NCBI GenBank assembly: GCA_945877865.1
Contig: CAMDVX010000006.1
Span: 1-32,156, forward strand
DNA length: 32,156 bases
Reading direction: 5' to 3'
Source: Bifidobacterium breve
GTDB lineage: Bacteria; Actinomycetota; Thermoleophilia; Gaiellales; F1-60-MAGs149
In this document: in pieces, positions 8,590 through 16,665 of the stretch
Position numbering within the stretch: the first letter of the stretch is position 1
How the letters are laid out: every line of letters begins with the position of its first letter
Made by a program: the position numbers and the translations under genes
The notes under the pieces: model-generated
Seen by the model: the letters and a program-made list of their open reading frames with translations, nothing else
Told to the model about the DNA's origin: nothing
Databases searched by the model: none

Positions 8590-8596
8590 GTTCGGA

Positions 8597-8602
8597 AGCC
8601 TA
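8597..8602 (-). promoter_or_regulatory. -10 box TAGGCT for leaderless VanZ-like mRNA
   Basis: TAGGCT, seven bases, then GTG on the minus strand. It selects the short form of the protein. Confidence 0.5.
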
Positions 8603-8718
8603 TCGGCGCGTCCGACGCTGGGACGCGTTCGACCCGCGCCGAGTGAGGAGCGCAGGCCGTCTCGATCTGCGCGTTGGTCGACACACCTGCGGGAGGTCCA
8701 CAGAGCCATCGTCCACGC

Positions 8719-10740
8719 ATGACCAGATTCCTCTCCCACAGCCTCACACACCTGCTCGTAGCGGCGCTCGTCGCCATCGCGGCCGTCGATGCGCACGCGG
8801 CAGACGCGACCATTACCTATCCGCTCCCGACCACCGACGCTGCCGGCATCAGCGCCGTAGTCGGCCCTGGCATTGCTGGCTGCCTGACCGGCTGCGCCAG
8901 CCTCAACGTTCCACCCATCGCCGCCGTTGCCGCCGGTCGCCAGGGTCTCCTCCAGTTCGCAGCACCCGCCGGCTCGCTCGTGGTTGGCGGCACGGTGCAG
9001 GTCCGCTACCGCACGAAGCAGGCCGGGGTCACGGTGCGCCTACGGCAGCGCTTTGGCAGCCGTTGGGTGGATGGGACGCGCCTGCGATCCATCACTGCGC
9101 GAACCGGCACCATGGCGATCTCACCTGGCGTCAGCTCCGTCGCCGTCGCGCTCGCCACGGATACCGCCATCAAGGCGCGGGCCATCTCCAGCGCAGCAGA
9201 GAACGTGGTGACGGTCGAGAGCGTGTCGCTAATCGTGCGAGATCTCACCGCGCCGTCTGCCGCGTGGACCACAGGTGCCCTGTCAGACGACGGGTGGCGG
9301 CGTGGGGTTGTGTGCGCTGCTGCCGCAGGACAGGATGTCGGCCTCGGCGTCGATCGTCTCGAGCTCGCGGTCGGGGCTGTCGTCAGCGCCGCCTCGGCAC
9401 CGGCAGGCACGCGGCTCCAGCCGCGACCACTGGCCTTTGGAGCCCAGCTTTGCATCGATACAGCGCTGCTCACTGACGGCGCCTACGGGACGGCGCTGAG
9501 TGCCGTCGACACGGGAGCCACTGGCAACCGCAGCGCGACCGTGAGTGGCCTGATGCGGATCGACAACACGGCACCGGCAGTGCGACTCGTTCCGGTCAGC
9601 GATCGTGAGGAGCGCCGCCCCGAGCTCGAGCTGGCAGTCGACGAGCGCACGAGCGGCATCACGACGCTGACCATGACCGTTGACGGCGAGGCTGTGCCGC
9701 TCCTGCTGACCGGCACGACGGCCGTCGGTAAGGCGCCGCGCTCGCTGGGCGACGGTCCCCACCGGGTCGCGTGGGAGGCAGTCGATGCAGCTGGCAACTC
9801 GACCTCAGGCAGCGAGGTGATCGCCATTGCCGACGCGACGCCGCCGGCCATCACCGATCTGACGCCCGTTGGCGTCACGACGGGCCAGGCTGCAATCAGC
9901 GCCACCGTCGCTGACCGCAGCGCCGGCGTTGCGCCCGATGGAATCCGGCTCGCCGTGGATGGCGTTGACGTCACCGGACTCCTTGACATCGTCGGTGACG
10001 CAGTGCGCTACGCGCCAACGGTCGCGTGGAGCCCAGGCGCGCACGCCGTGCGGCTCACCGCAACCGACCGCAGCGGCAATCGCAGCATCCAAGCCTGGTC
10101 GTTTAGCGTGCCGTCGCCGCCTGCTCCGCCGCTTCCACCAGCGCCAACCGATGGGGGCACCACGGCTCAGGAGCCTCCCGCTGCCGCTGCGCCCGTGAGC
10201 GATGGAACAGCCCCGGCAGGCCCGCTCGTCCTCAAAGCGCCTGCGTCCGTGACTGCCACCGCTGCGGGCTTGACGCTGAAGATTGCCGCAACCCGAGGTG
10301 ACGAGCCCGCTGCCGGGCTGAGGCTAGACGTCCGCTGGCGGGGAGGCAATCAGCTCACGCCGGCGGTCGTCGACGCGAGCGGGACGGCGACGATCACGCT
10401 GCGCGCCCTGCGGGGAGGCGTCCTCGTGATCACCGCGGGTGACGCTGCGTGCTCCGTTCGCGTCAACCTGGCCGGCGCAGTTATCCTGCGCGCCGCTCAC
10501 CACCGCACGCGGGCGGGTGGCACCTTGACGCTCACGGGCCGAATCCTACGGTTGTCGACGGCTCGCGTGCTGATCGAAGCGCGGGTCGGCGAGAGGTGGC
10601 GTTTGGTGACGACGGTCAGGGTTGACGATCGGGGCCAGTTCGCAACCCCGGTGCGACTACCCGCGGCTGGGCGCTACACGGTCCGTGCACGGGCGGGAGA
10701 GACCGCCTCTGCGGCGGTGACGCTGGTCGCCTCAAGCTAA
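8719..10740 (+). CDS. Large secreted protein with Ig-like repeats and Pro-rich linker
   Basis: 673 aa. A signal peptide is clear (MTRFLSHSLTHLLVAALVAI... cleaved near AHA-AD at about residue 28). A beta-rich N-terminal domain (about 30-185) is followed by two or three Ig-like modules marked by TAPSAAW, NTAPAVRL and TPPAITDL junctions and by A-x-D-x-(S/A)GN(R/S) strands. A Pro-rich linker (PSPPAPPLPPAP) comes next, then two further beta modules up to the C-terminus. No LPxTG motif or C-terminal membrane anchor is present, so it is probably released or loosely wall-bound. The start is set by the signal peptide; a CATCGT hexamer 6 nt upstream is a weak leaderless -10. Function unknown; adhesin or wall-associated protein is a guess. 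Confidence 0.82.
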   Translation: MTRFLSHSLTHLLVAALVAIAAVDAHAADATITYPLPTTDAAGISAVVGPGIAGCLTGCASLNVPPIAAVAAGRQGLLQFAAPAGSLVVGGTVQVRYRTKQAGVTVRLRQRFGSRWVDGTRLRSITARTGTMAISPGVSSVAVALATDTAIKARAISSAAENVVTVESVSLIVRDLTAPSAAWTTGALSDDGWRRGVVCAAAAGQDVGLGVDRLELAVGAVVSAASAPAGTRLQPRPLAFGAQLCIDTALLTDGAYGTALSAVDTGATGNRSATVSGLMRIDNTAPAVRLVPVSDREERRPELELAVDERTSGITTLTMTVDGEAVPLLLTGTTAVGKAPRSLGDGPHRVAWEAVDAAGNSTSGSEVIAIADATPPAITDLTPVGVTTGQAAISATVADRSAGVAPDGIRLAVDGVDVTGLLDIVGDAVRYAPTVAWSPGAHAVRLTATDRSGNRSIQAWSFSVPSPPAPPLPPAPTDGGTTAQEPPAAAAPVSDGTAPAGPLVLKAPASVTATAAGLTLKIAATRGDEPAAGLRLDVRWRGGNQLTPAVVDASGTATITLRALRGGVLVITAGDAACSVRVNLAGAVILRAAHHRTRAGGTLTLTGRILRLSTARVLIEARVGERWRLVTTVRVDDRGQFATPVRLPAAGRYTVRARAGETASAAVTLVASS

Positions 10741-10765
10741 GCCCGGCGCGCCGCGCACCCCCTGC

Positions 10766-10771
10766 TACCTT
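10766..10771 (+). promoter_or_regulatory. -10 box TACCTT for pcrA
   Basis: TACCTT lies 8 nt before the pcrA ATG, which predicts a transcript with no leader or only 1-2 nt. No Shine-Dalgarno is visible. Confidence 0.45.
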
Positions 10772-10779
10772 GGGTCAAT

Positions 10780-12984
10780 ATGGATGATCAAGCGCTCGCA
10801 GGCCTCAACGCACAGCAACTCGAGGCCATTCAGGCCGAACCGGGGCCGATCCTCGTTGTCGCGGGGGCCGGCTCCGGTAAGACGCGAGTGCTCACCCACC
10901 GGATTGCCCACCTGGTGCACCAGCGTCAGGCCGCCCCATCGAGCATCCTCGCCATCACGTTCACGAATAAGGCAGCAGGCGAGATGGCAGAGCGCGTGAA
11001 TCGTCTGCTCGGTGGCAGAGCCACCGGGATGTGGGTGATGACCTTTCACGCCGCCTGCGCACGAATCCTGCGCGCCGAGGCCACGCGGATCGGCTTCCGG
11101 ACGACGTTCTCAATCTATGACTCGTCTGATCAAGTACGCCTCGTCCGCTCGATCATTGAGGACGACCTCGGCAAGGACGTCAAGCGCTATCCGGCCCGCG
11201 GCGTTCACGCCCGCATCAGCGATGCGAAGAACCGCTTGCAGACACCTGAGGAGTTCATCGACGAGACTGACGGCTACTTCGACACCCTCGTTGGCGAGGT
11301 GTACGTGCGCTATCAGGCGCGCCTGCTTGAGGCCGGGGCCATGGATTTCGACGACCTGCTCGTCCACGCCGCGCACCTGCTGGAGCAGGTGCCGGAGGCA
11401 CGCGACCGCTGGCAGCACGCGTTTGATCACGTCCTCGTGGACGAGTATCAGGATACGAACCACGCCCAGTACCGGCTGATCCGGGCGCTCGGTGCCCGCC
11501 ACAGCAGCGTGATGGTCGTGGGTGACTCCGACCAGTCGATCTACTCGTGGCGGGGGGCAGATGTTAGGAACATCCTCGACTTCGAGCAGGACTTCCCCAA
11601 CGCCCGCACGATCCGGCTGGAGCAGAACTACCGCTCTACCCAGACGATCCTCGACGCGGCGAACGCCGTCATCGCCCGCAATCGCGACCGGCAGGAGAAG
11701 CGTCTCTGGTCAGAGCTCGGCGCCGGGGAGCCTGTCCACGTCGTCGAGTGTCAGGACGAGCGCAGCGAAGCACGCTTCGTGGTGGGGCAGATCAGCCGGG
11801 TCGTCGGCGAGGGAGGGTCCCTGCGTGACGTGGCCGTCTTCTATCGGACGAACGCCCAGTCCCGCGCAATGGAGGAGGCCTTCCGCCAAGCCGACGTCCC
11901 GTACCGGATCATTGGCGGCACGGGGTTCTACGACCGTCAGGAGGTCAAGGACGCACTGGCGTACCTGAAAGCCATCGCCAACCCAAGCGACGACGTGTCG
12001 CTGCGACGGATCATCAACGTCCCTCGCCGGGGGATTGGCGACACCACCGTCTCGCGTCTGGCTGCACACGCTGCCACGCTGGGGATGAGCCTCCGCGAGA
12101 CGCTGAGCCAGGCTGATGCGCTGCTACCGGGCGCCGCAGCGCGCAAGGCCGTCACGGGCTTTGCCGCGCTGCTCGGCCGGCTTGAGGAGGGCTCGGCTCA
12201 GCATGAGCCTGCCGAGCTGCTCGAGCAGATCTATCGGGAGACGGAGATGATTGAGCTGCTGCGCGCGGAGCGGACGCTTGAAGCGAACGGTCGCATTGAG
12301 AACCTCGACGAGCTGCTCGGCGTAGCCCGCGCGGCGACGCTGACGGGCGAGCCGATGGAGGACCTCGCGCGCTTTCTCCAAGATCTCAGCCTCGTATCCG
12401 ATGCCGACCAGCTGCCCGACGCAGAATCAGATGCAGCGGTCACCATGATGACTCTGCACACGGCGAAGGGGCTCGAGTTTCCACGGGTCTACATGATCGG
12501 CCTCGAAGACAACATCTTCCCGCACTCCCGCGCGCTTGAGGAGGCGAACCTCGAGGAGGAGCGTCGTCTCTGCTACGTGGGCATGACGCGCGCGCGGGAG
12601 CGTCTAACGCTGACGTACGCACGGACGCGCAGCCTCTACGGGCGGCAGGACATGAACCCGCCATCGACGTTCATCGCCGAAATCCCCTCTGACCTCGTCG
12701 AGCACGAGCGCGTCAGCCAGCGTGGCGCAACGCCGATGTCGGCGCGTGGCGCGGGCTGGTCGGGAAGCAGCAGCCAGCGCTCGGCGCCGGTGACGCCCCT
12801 GGCTGTGCGCCGCGAGCCGAGGCCGGACCTCCCGGTCGTCTCGACGGGCGATACGGTCCGCCATCGGACGTGGGGGGATGGCATCGTCATCTCCGTTCCG
12901 TCGCCGGAGGAGATTATCGTCCGGTTCCCCGAGGCGGGCGAGCGGCGCCTCCACGTGGCCTACGCGCCGATTGTGGTGCTGTAG
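10780..12984 (+). CDS. pcrA: UvrD/PcrA-type ATP-dependent DNA helicase
   Basis: A superfamily 1A 3'-5' helicase of 734 aa acting in nucleotide excision repair and removal of blocked replication or transcription complexes. Motifs in order: Q-motif (LNAQQLEAI), Walker A GAGSGKT (29-35), VDEYQDTN (about 220), VGDSDQSIYSWRGAD, RLEQNYRS, TLHTAKGLEF (about 558), YVGMTRARERL. After a low-complexity Ser/Arg/Pro linker (about 640-685) the protein ends in a Tudor-like module (690-734, GDTVRHRTWGDG), which in the PcrA/UvrD family contacts RNA polymerase. The 10780 ATG gives a normal N-terminus. Confidence 0.96.
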   Translation: MDDQALAGLNAQQLEAIQAEPGPILVVAGAGSGKTRVLTHRIAHLVHQRQAAPSSILAITFTNKAAGEMAERVNRLLGGRATGMWVMTFHAACARILRAEATRIGFRTTFSIYDSSDQVRLVRSIIEDDLGKDVKRYPARGVHARISDAKNRLQTPEEFIDETDGYFDTLVGEVYVRYQARLLEAGAMDFDDLLVHAAHLLEQVPEARDRWQHAFDHVLVDEYQDTNHAQYRLIRALGARHSSVMVVGDSDQSIYSWRGADVRNILDFEQDFPNARTIRLEQNYRSTQTILDAANAVIARNRDRQEKRLWSELGAGEPVHVVECQDERSEARFVVGQISRVVGEGGSLRDVAVFYRTNAQSRAMEEAFRQADVPYRIIGGTGFYDRQEVKDALAYLKAIANPSDDVSLRRIINVPRRGIGDTTVSRLAAHAATLGMSLRETLSQADALLPGAAARKAVTGFAALLGRLEEGSAQHEPAELLEQIYRETEMIELLRAERTLEANGRIENLDELLGVARAATLTGEPMEDLARFLQDLSLVSDADQLPDAESDAAVTMMTLHTAKGLEFPRVYMIGLEDNIFPHSRALEEANLEEERRLCYVGMTRARERLTLTYARTRSLYGRQDMNPPSTFIAEIPSDLVEHERVSQRGATPMSARGAGWSGSSSQRSAPVTPLAVRREPRPDLPVVSTGDTVRHRTWGDGIVISVPSPEEIIVRFPEAGERRLHVAYAPIVVL

Positions 12985-13084
12985 CGGCCGAGCGGAAAGG
13001 TAGCTGCAGCGCTTTGCTTGTGCCGGGCTGCCGCTGGCGTCGGGTTGGAGTGGACCGCGCTGGCTACGCAGAGGGTGGCGCTGT

Positions 13085-13100
13085 CGTCCCGCGGGGGACG
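13085..13100. terminator. Weak hairpin downstream of pcrA
   Basis: CGTCCC and GGGACG form a 6-bp stem with loop GCGG. There is no U-tract, and it lies 100 bp after the pcrA stop. Confidence 0.25.
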
Positions 13101-13602
13101 GGGGAGACGTGCGGTTGCCTATCAACAGCCGTTGCCGTGTCGGCGAGCATGCCAGCTGCGAGATGGGTGGGCCCGAACGCCTGTGCTCCGCACCAACCCG
13201 CCCGTTAGCCCATTGCGCTCGTACGCCCCGCAAGCGGTCGCCCCGCAGAGTCGGGCGCGTGCTGATCGCGATTCGCTCCAACGGATACCCGCACGGCCTC
13301 AACGTCAGCCAGCAGCACGGTCGACCTCCGAAACCGCAAATCCCAACGTCTGGGCTCCGTCTGCGCGGCAATGAGGGCGCCGCCAGCTGGGTCCCGAAGC
13401 GCGGGTGCGTGTACGTTCATCGGGCCCACTCGTGCCCGCAACGCAGCTGCGCCCAGCTCGCTGTCATCGCCGGTGCCGACCCCACAGCAGCCGCGGAATC
13501 AAGCCGTCGCGCGCGGGCTTGCGCCGGACCGCAGACGGTACAGCTCGACGGAAGGCTTGCCTCCGCGACGCCTGAGCCACCGGTTGGCCCGGCGACACCC
13601 GA

Positions 13603-13608
13603 TACCCT
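13603..13608 (+). promoter_or_regulatory. Candidate promoter -10 (TACCCT) for mttB
   Basis: TACCCT fits the local TAnnnT pattern. Transcription from it would start about 65 nt before the mttB ATG, at or next to a GTG that begins a nine-codon open frame. Confidence 0.35.
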
Positions 13609-13678
13609 GTCGGCGGTGGGCGATGCGCCTGTTTTGAGCTGACGCTTCGCACCCGATCGCTAACCATCGGAGCTGCTG

Positions 13679-15115
13679 ATGTTCACCAACACCTATCCAC
13701 GCCTTGAGCCCGTCACACCCGATGGTCTCGCCACGCTTGAGCGCGGCTGGATGCGGATCGTCTCCGAGCTTGGCATCCGCTTCGATCATCCGGAGGCCCT
13801 GCGGATTCTCCGCGAGGCAGGCCAGCGAATCGAAGGCGATATCGTGTTCTTTGATCCCGAGTGGGTGCTGGCGATGGTGGGGCAGGCTCCGAGCGAGTTT
13901 CAGCTGCGGGCACGCAATCCGGCGCACGACATCCGCATCGGCGGAGACGCGATGATCTTCGCGCCCGTGCAGGGACCGCCGTTCGTTCGACGCGGCTTGG
14001 AGCGCCGAGACGCCGTGCTGGCTGATCTCGACGATCTCTGTCGGCTTGTGCAGCACATCGACGACTTCGATCTCGCGGGCGGGTGGCCCGTCGAGCCGAA
14101 CGATATCCCGCTCGATTCGCGCCACCTTGATGCGCTGCGGAGCATCATGACGCTTACCGATAAGCCCGTCGGTGGCCACTCAATCAGCATCGCCGCCGCT
14201 GAGGACGGTCTCGCCATGGCGCGCATTGTGTTCGGCAGCCGGATCGACTCCGAAGCGTGCATCTACACGAACATCAACGTCAACTCGCCGCTCGTCTACG
14301 ACGAGCGCATGCTCGATACGCTCATCATCTATGCGCGAGCCCGGCAGCCCGTGCTCGTGGTGCCGTTCTTGCTGATGGGCGCGATGGCCCCTGCCAGCAC
14401 GATCGCTGCACTCGCTCAGCAGTTCGCGGAGGGCCTCACGGGCATCGCGTTGATGCAGGCGATCTCGCCTGGCTGTCCGGCAGTGCTCGGCTCATTTCTG
14501 TCTACGACAGATCTGAAGAATGGCTCACCTGCCTTCGGCGGTCCGGAGTCGCACTTCGGGCTGCTCGCCTCGGGCCAGCTCGCGCGCCGCTACAACCTGC
14601 CGTGGCGCGCAGGTGGCGGTGCGTTGACGTCGAGCCCCGTCCCCGACGCGCAGGCAGCGTGGGAGGGCATGAACACGATGCAGGCGGCGTTCCTCGCGGG
14701 CGCGAACTGGCACATGCACTGCGGCGGTTGGCTGGAGGGAGGGCTCGTCGCCTCGTTTGAGAAGCTCGTGATCGACCTCGACATGCTGCAGACGCTGATT
14801 CGAGAGTTCACGCCGATCACCATCGACGATGACGCGCTCGCCTTCGGCGCCCATGACGAGGTGCGGCACGGCGGGCACTTCTTGGGCGCGGCGCACACGA
14901 TGGAGCGCTTTCGCGACTGCTTCCACCGGCCGCTGCTGGCGACGACCAGCAACTATCAGCGCTGGACGAAGGACGGTGGCCTCGATGCAGCCGCTCGCGC
15001 CACCGGCGTCTACCAGCAAATGCTCAGGGAGTACACGCAGCCGCCGATGGATGACGCTATGCGCCTCGAACTCGACGAGCACGTGCTGCGTCGTCGTGCC
15101 GCGCTCGGTGACTAG
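13679..15115 (+). CDS. MttB-superfamily (trimethylamine methyltransferase-like) protein, non-pyrrolysine
   Basis: 478 aa, the usual length of MttB-family corrinoid-dependent methyltransferases acting on quaternary amines such as glycine betaine. The TIM-barrel character is visible, with family-like blocks around YTNINVNSPLVYDERML, PFLLMGAMAPAS and GAMNTMQAA-like WEGMNTMQAAFLAGANWHMHC, and a C-terminal H-x-L-(R)RR helix. The frame is open throughout with no internal TAG, so it belongs to the non-Pyl members. GGAG lies 7 nt before the ATG. No corrinoid protein, reductive activase or second methyltransferase is in the window, so the partner must be elsewhere or the chemistry differs. Substrate unknown. 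Confidence 0.88.
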   Translation: MFTNTYPRLEPVTPDGLATLERGWMRIVSELGIRFDHPEALRILREAGQRIEGDIVFFDPEWVLAMVGQAPSEFQLRARNPAHDIRIGGDAMIFAPVQGPPFVRRGLERRDAVLADLDDLCRLVQHIDDFDLAGGWPVEPNDIPLDSRHLDALRSIMTLTDKPVGGHSISIAAAEDGLAMARIVFGSRIDSEACIYTNINVNSPLVYDERMLDTLIIYARARQPVLVVPFLLMGAMAPASTIAALAQQFAEGLTGIALMQAISPGCPAVLGSFLSTTDLKNGSPAFGGPESHFGLLASGQLARRYNLPWRAGGGALTSSPVPDAQAAWEGMNTMQAAFLAGANWHMHCGGWLEGGLVASFEKLVIDLDMLQTLIREFTPITIDDDALAFGAHDEVRHGGHFLGAAHTMERFRDCFHRPLLATTSNYQRWTKDGGLDAAARATGVYQQMLREYTQPPMDDAMRLELDEHVLRRRAALGD

Positions 15116-15340
15116 TGCCACTACCGACGGCGAGGAGTCGGAGCCCGAGTCTGCTGGAAGCGAGTCCCGTTATCGCTGCTGCTCACCAAGCTTGACGGGT
15201 CGAGCCCAGTTAGGCGATGCAGCGACAGCCTGCCGCTGCGCCACCGGAGTCGCGGCTCAGCGGCCTTCCGGGTGACGCAGTGCAGACATGGGTCGGCGAG
15301 GCTGAGGTCTAGACGGGCGACACGTGCGCATGACGAGCAA

Positions 15341-15412
15341 CCACAACCGAGTTAATCATTACGTATACATATTGTCGTTATGGGGTACGTATGAGTACTT
15401 TTTCTCATCGCG
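15341..15412. other. AT-rich patch in GC-rich DNA
   Basis: About 70 bp with strikingly low G+C, containing TTACGTATACATATTG and a small ATGAG-N8-CTCAT hairpin with a T5 run in its loop. Composition differs sharply from both flanks. Confidence 0.6.
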
Positions 15413-15690
15413 GGTCCGCCTCCCCAGCGTTGGCAGCGATCGGCGAGCCACCGTTTCAAGCGTGGTGGCCCAATCGGTGACGATCAACGGCTGCGCGATC
15501 AAGCCCTACACGCGCTGCGTGGGCGCAAGCCTCGCGTCTCAGGTTCGCGCTGGTGCCTGCGTAGTGATGACGCAGCCCTCAGAAGGGGTCCAGCTGCGTC
15601 GTCGGGGCGATCGTCCCGGTAGAGCGAAGCCTCCTTGCTGCCGCATGACGAGCTGCTGCGAGGTGTGGTTTCTGGCGTGACCAGCGCGAA

Positions 15691-15712
15691 GAACGCTGGC
15701 CCGCCAGCGTTC
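15691..15712. repeat. Perfect inverted repeat GAACGCTGGC / GCCAGCGTTC
   Basis: A 10-bp perfect palindrome with a 2-bp centre in the gene-free region. Compatible with a terminator relic or a protein-binding site; no T-tract follows. Confidence 0.5.
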
Positions 15713-16094
15713 GCCCGCAAGGCAGACAGACCAAGTACGGCGGCAACGTAGGCCGTCTCCACGGGCGCTCATACGACGGACTCAGGTGCTGCGAGCCGTG
15801 TGGACCGCAGACGAGCCAACCCGATGTCTCCGGCTCCAGCCCCACCATCATCGTTGGCCAGGGCCACCCCGGCAGGTCGGATCAGAGGCCCGGACGGGAG
15901 GCGTGAGCCAGCCGGGCACCAGCTCCGAGCGCAGCAGGACGCGGTGGTGGTTCCGAGGCACCCGTCGATAATCCGGCCCAGCGGAGTGGGGGTTACGGTT
16001 AACACGCAACCCCGTAGGCCTTGACAATCGATGGCGGCATTCAGACAGCAGCGGGGTTCGGATCGAAGCGGGGCCAAAGCATGACCGCATTTGG

Positions 16095-16100
16095 TAGATT
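16095..16100 (+). promoter_or_regulatory. -10 box TAGATT for tRNA-Val
   Basis: TAGATT lies 12 bp before the first base of the mature tRNA, giving a 5' leader of about 5 nt. The -35 is not clear. Confidence 0.5.
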
Positions 16101-16112
16101 CGATCCTCGTCC

Positions 16113-16185
16113 GGGCGGTTAGCTCAGTTGGTAGAGCACTAGCTCGACAAGCTAGGGGTCACTGGTTCGAGCCCAGTACCGCCCA
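16113..16185 (+). tRNA. tRNA-Val (anticodon GAC)
   Basis: A full cloverleaf can be drawn: acceptor GGGCGGT/ACCGCCC, D-stem GCTC/GAGC, anticodon stem CTAGC/GCTAG with loop TCGACAA, 5-nt variable loop, T-stem ACTGG/CCAGT with loop TTCGAGC, and discriminator A. The length is 73 nt and no CCA is encoded. The central triplet of the 7-nt loop is GAC, giving valine. A35 and A73 agree with valine identity. Position 33, almost always U, reads C here, and the loop-closing T and A could form a sixth stem pair (CTAGCT/AGCTAG). Confidence 0.9.
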
Positions 16186-16200
16186 TCGGACGCACAGCAG

Positions 16201-16247
16201 GGGAATGAGACCCGCCGTACCGCCTCAGCGGCATGGCGGGTCTCCCC
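16201..16247. terminator. Terminator hairpin after tRNA-Val
   Basis: GAGACCCGCC and GGCGGGTCTC form a perfect 10-bp stem, and an inner CCGC/GCGG stem caps it with loop CTCA. Outer GGG/CCC can pair past a bulge. It lies between the tRNA and the convergent ABM gene and could serve both. Confidence 0.7.
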
Positions 16248-16296
16248 AGTTGCGAGCGTAACGGACGTCCTAGCAGCGCCCACGCGCTCTGAGCCG

Positions 16297-16587
16297 TTAC
16301 TCAACGGTGTCGTAGATCTCCAGCCGACGATCCGTCAGCAGCGGGAAGATCTGTGCCTCGACGATTGCGCGGAAGTGGTCCGAGCTGCAGTGCGCTTGGA
16401 AGGCTGCCTCATCAACGTACTGCTCGTAGAGAAACAGGGCGGATGGATCTGCGGGATCGCGGTGCAGAATGTAGGCATCGCAGCCGGGCTCCGCATTCGA
16501 CGGAGCCACCATCGTGGCTGCGAGTTCGCAGACGCGCTGCTCCTCGTTTGGGCTGATCGTCCAGCGGACGGCGATGGTGTAGGCCAT
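16297..16587 (-). CDS. ABM-domain (YgiN-like) putative quinol monooxygenase
   Basis: A 96-aa protein of the antibiotic-biosynthesis-monooxygenase dimeric ferredoxin-like fold, a small cytosolic heme- or cofactor-free oxygenase or its degenerate relative. Typical features are an N-terminal strand MAYTIAVRWTI, a helix EEQRVCELAATM, EPGCDAYILHRDP, FLYEQYVDEAAFQAH and a terminal HFRAIV helix. The ATG at 16587 follows AGGGGGAG by 4 nt, so the 368-aa extension in the track is not real. It is divergent from the GST-like gene across 78 bp. Substrate unknown; it could act on quinones or be involved in redox stress. Confidence 0.88.
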   Translation of the reverse strand: MAYTIAVRWTISPNEEQRVCELAATMVAPSNAEPGCDAYILHRDPADPSALFLYEQYVDEAAFQAHCSSDHFRAIVEAQIFPLLTDRRLEIYDTVE

Positions 16588-16653
16588 GGAACTCCCCCTC
16601 GTGTCGGCGAAGCGTCGCAGACCACGCCCTGCTGCGTCGGCGTACGCTCCGGC

Positions 16654-16659
16654 TACAGT
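16654..16659 (+). promoter_or_regulatory. -10 box TACAGT for leaderless GST-like mRNA
   Basis: TACAGT, six bases, then ATG. It predicts transcription starting at the A of the start codon. Confidence 0.6.
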
Positions 16660-16665
16660 GCCGCC

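Larger units (their letters stand above)
12985..13678. other. 694-bp region without a convincing gene
   Basis: Overlapping ORFs in this stretch give Arg/Pro/Ala-rich products without recognisable motifs and look like shadows. A 6-bp hairpin CGTCCC-GCGG-GGGACG (13085-13100) could end pcrA transcription. Near the right end TACCCT (13603-13608) lies 7 nt before a GTG that opens a nine-codon frame (GTG to TGA, 13616-13642), then a Shine-Dalgarno and mttB. No RNase P, tmRNA or SRP RNA signature was seen. Confidence 0.5.
15116..16112. other. 1-kb gene-free region before tRNA-Val, with AT-rich patch
   Basis: ORFs here are short and unconvincing on both strands. Visible elements are a 70-bp AT-rich patch (about 15341-15412); a perfect 10-bp inverted repeat GAACGCTGGC / GCCAGCGTTC separated by CC (15691-15712); a 6-bp GGGGTT/AACCCC hairpin (15989-16013); a TTGACA at about 16021; and an 11-bp copy of part of the tRNA T-arm (TCGAGCCCAGT, 15200-15210). 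Genomic-island remnant is possible but not shown. Confidence 0.5.

Noticed and set aside
13679-15115. Pyrrolysine-containing trimethylamine methyltransferase
   Set aside because: The frame has no internal TAG; it is a complete non-Pyl member.
15579-15851. 90-aa minus ORF beginning MMVGLEPETSG
   Set aside because: This resembles the well-known spurious ORFs read from tRNA-T-arm-like or intergenic DNA; no coding signal is seen.
15116-16112. Integrated mobile element with integrase
   Set aside because: No integrase, transposase or terminal repeats were found; only weak relic-like hints remain, kept as a low-score finding.
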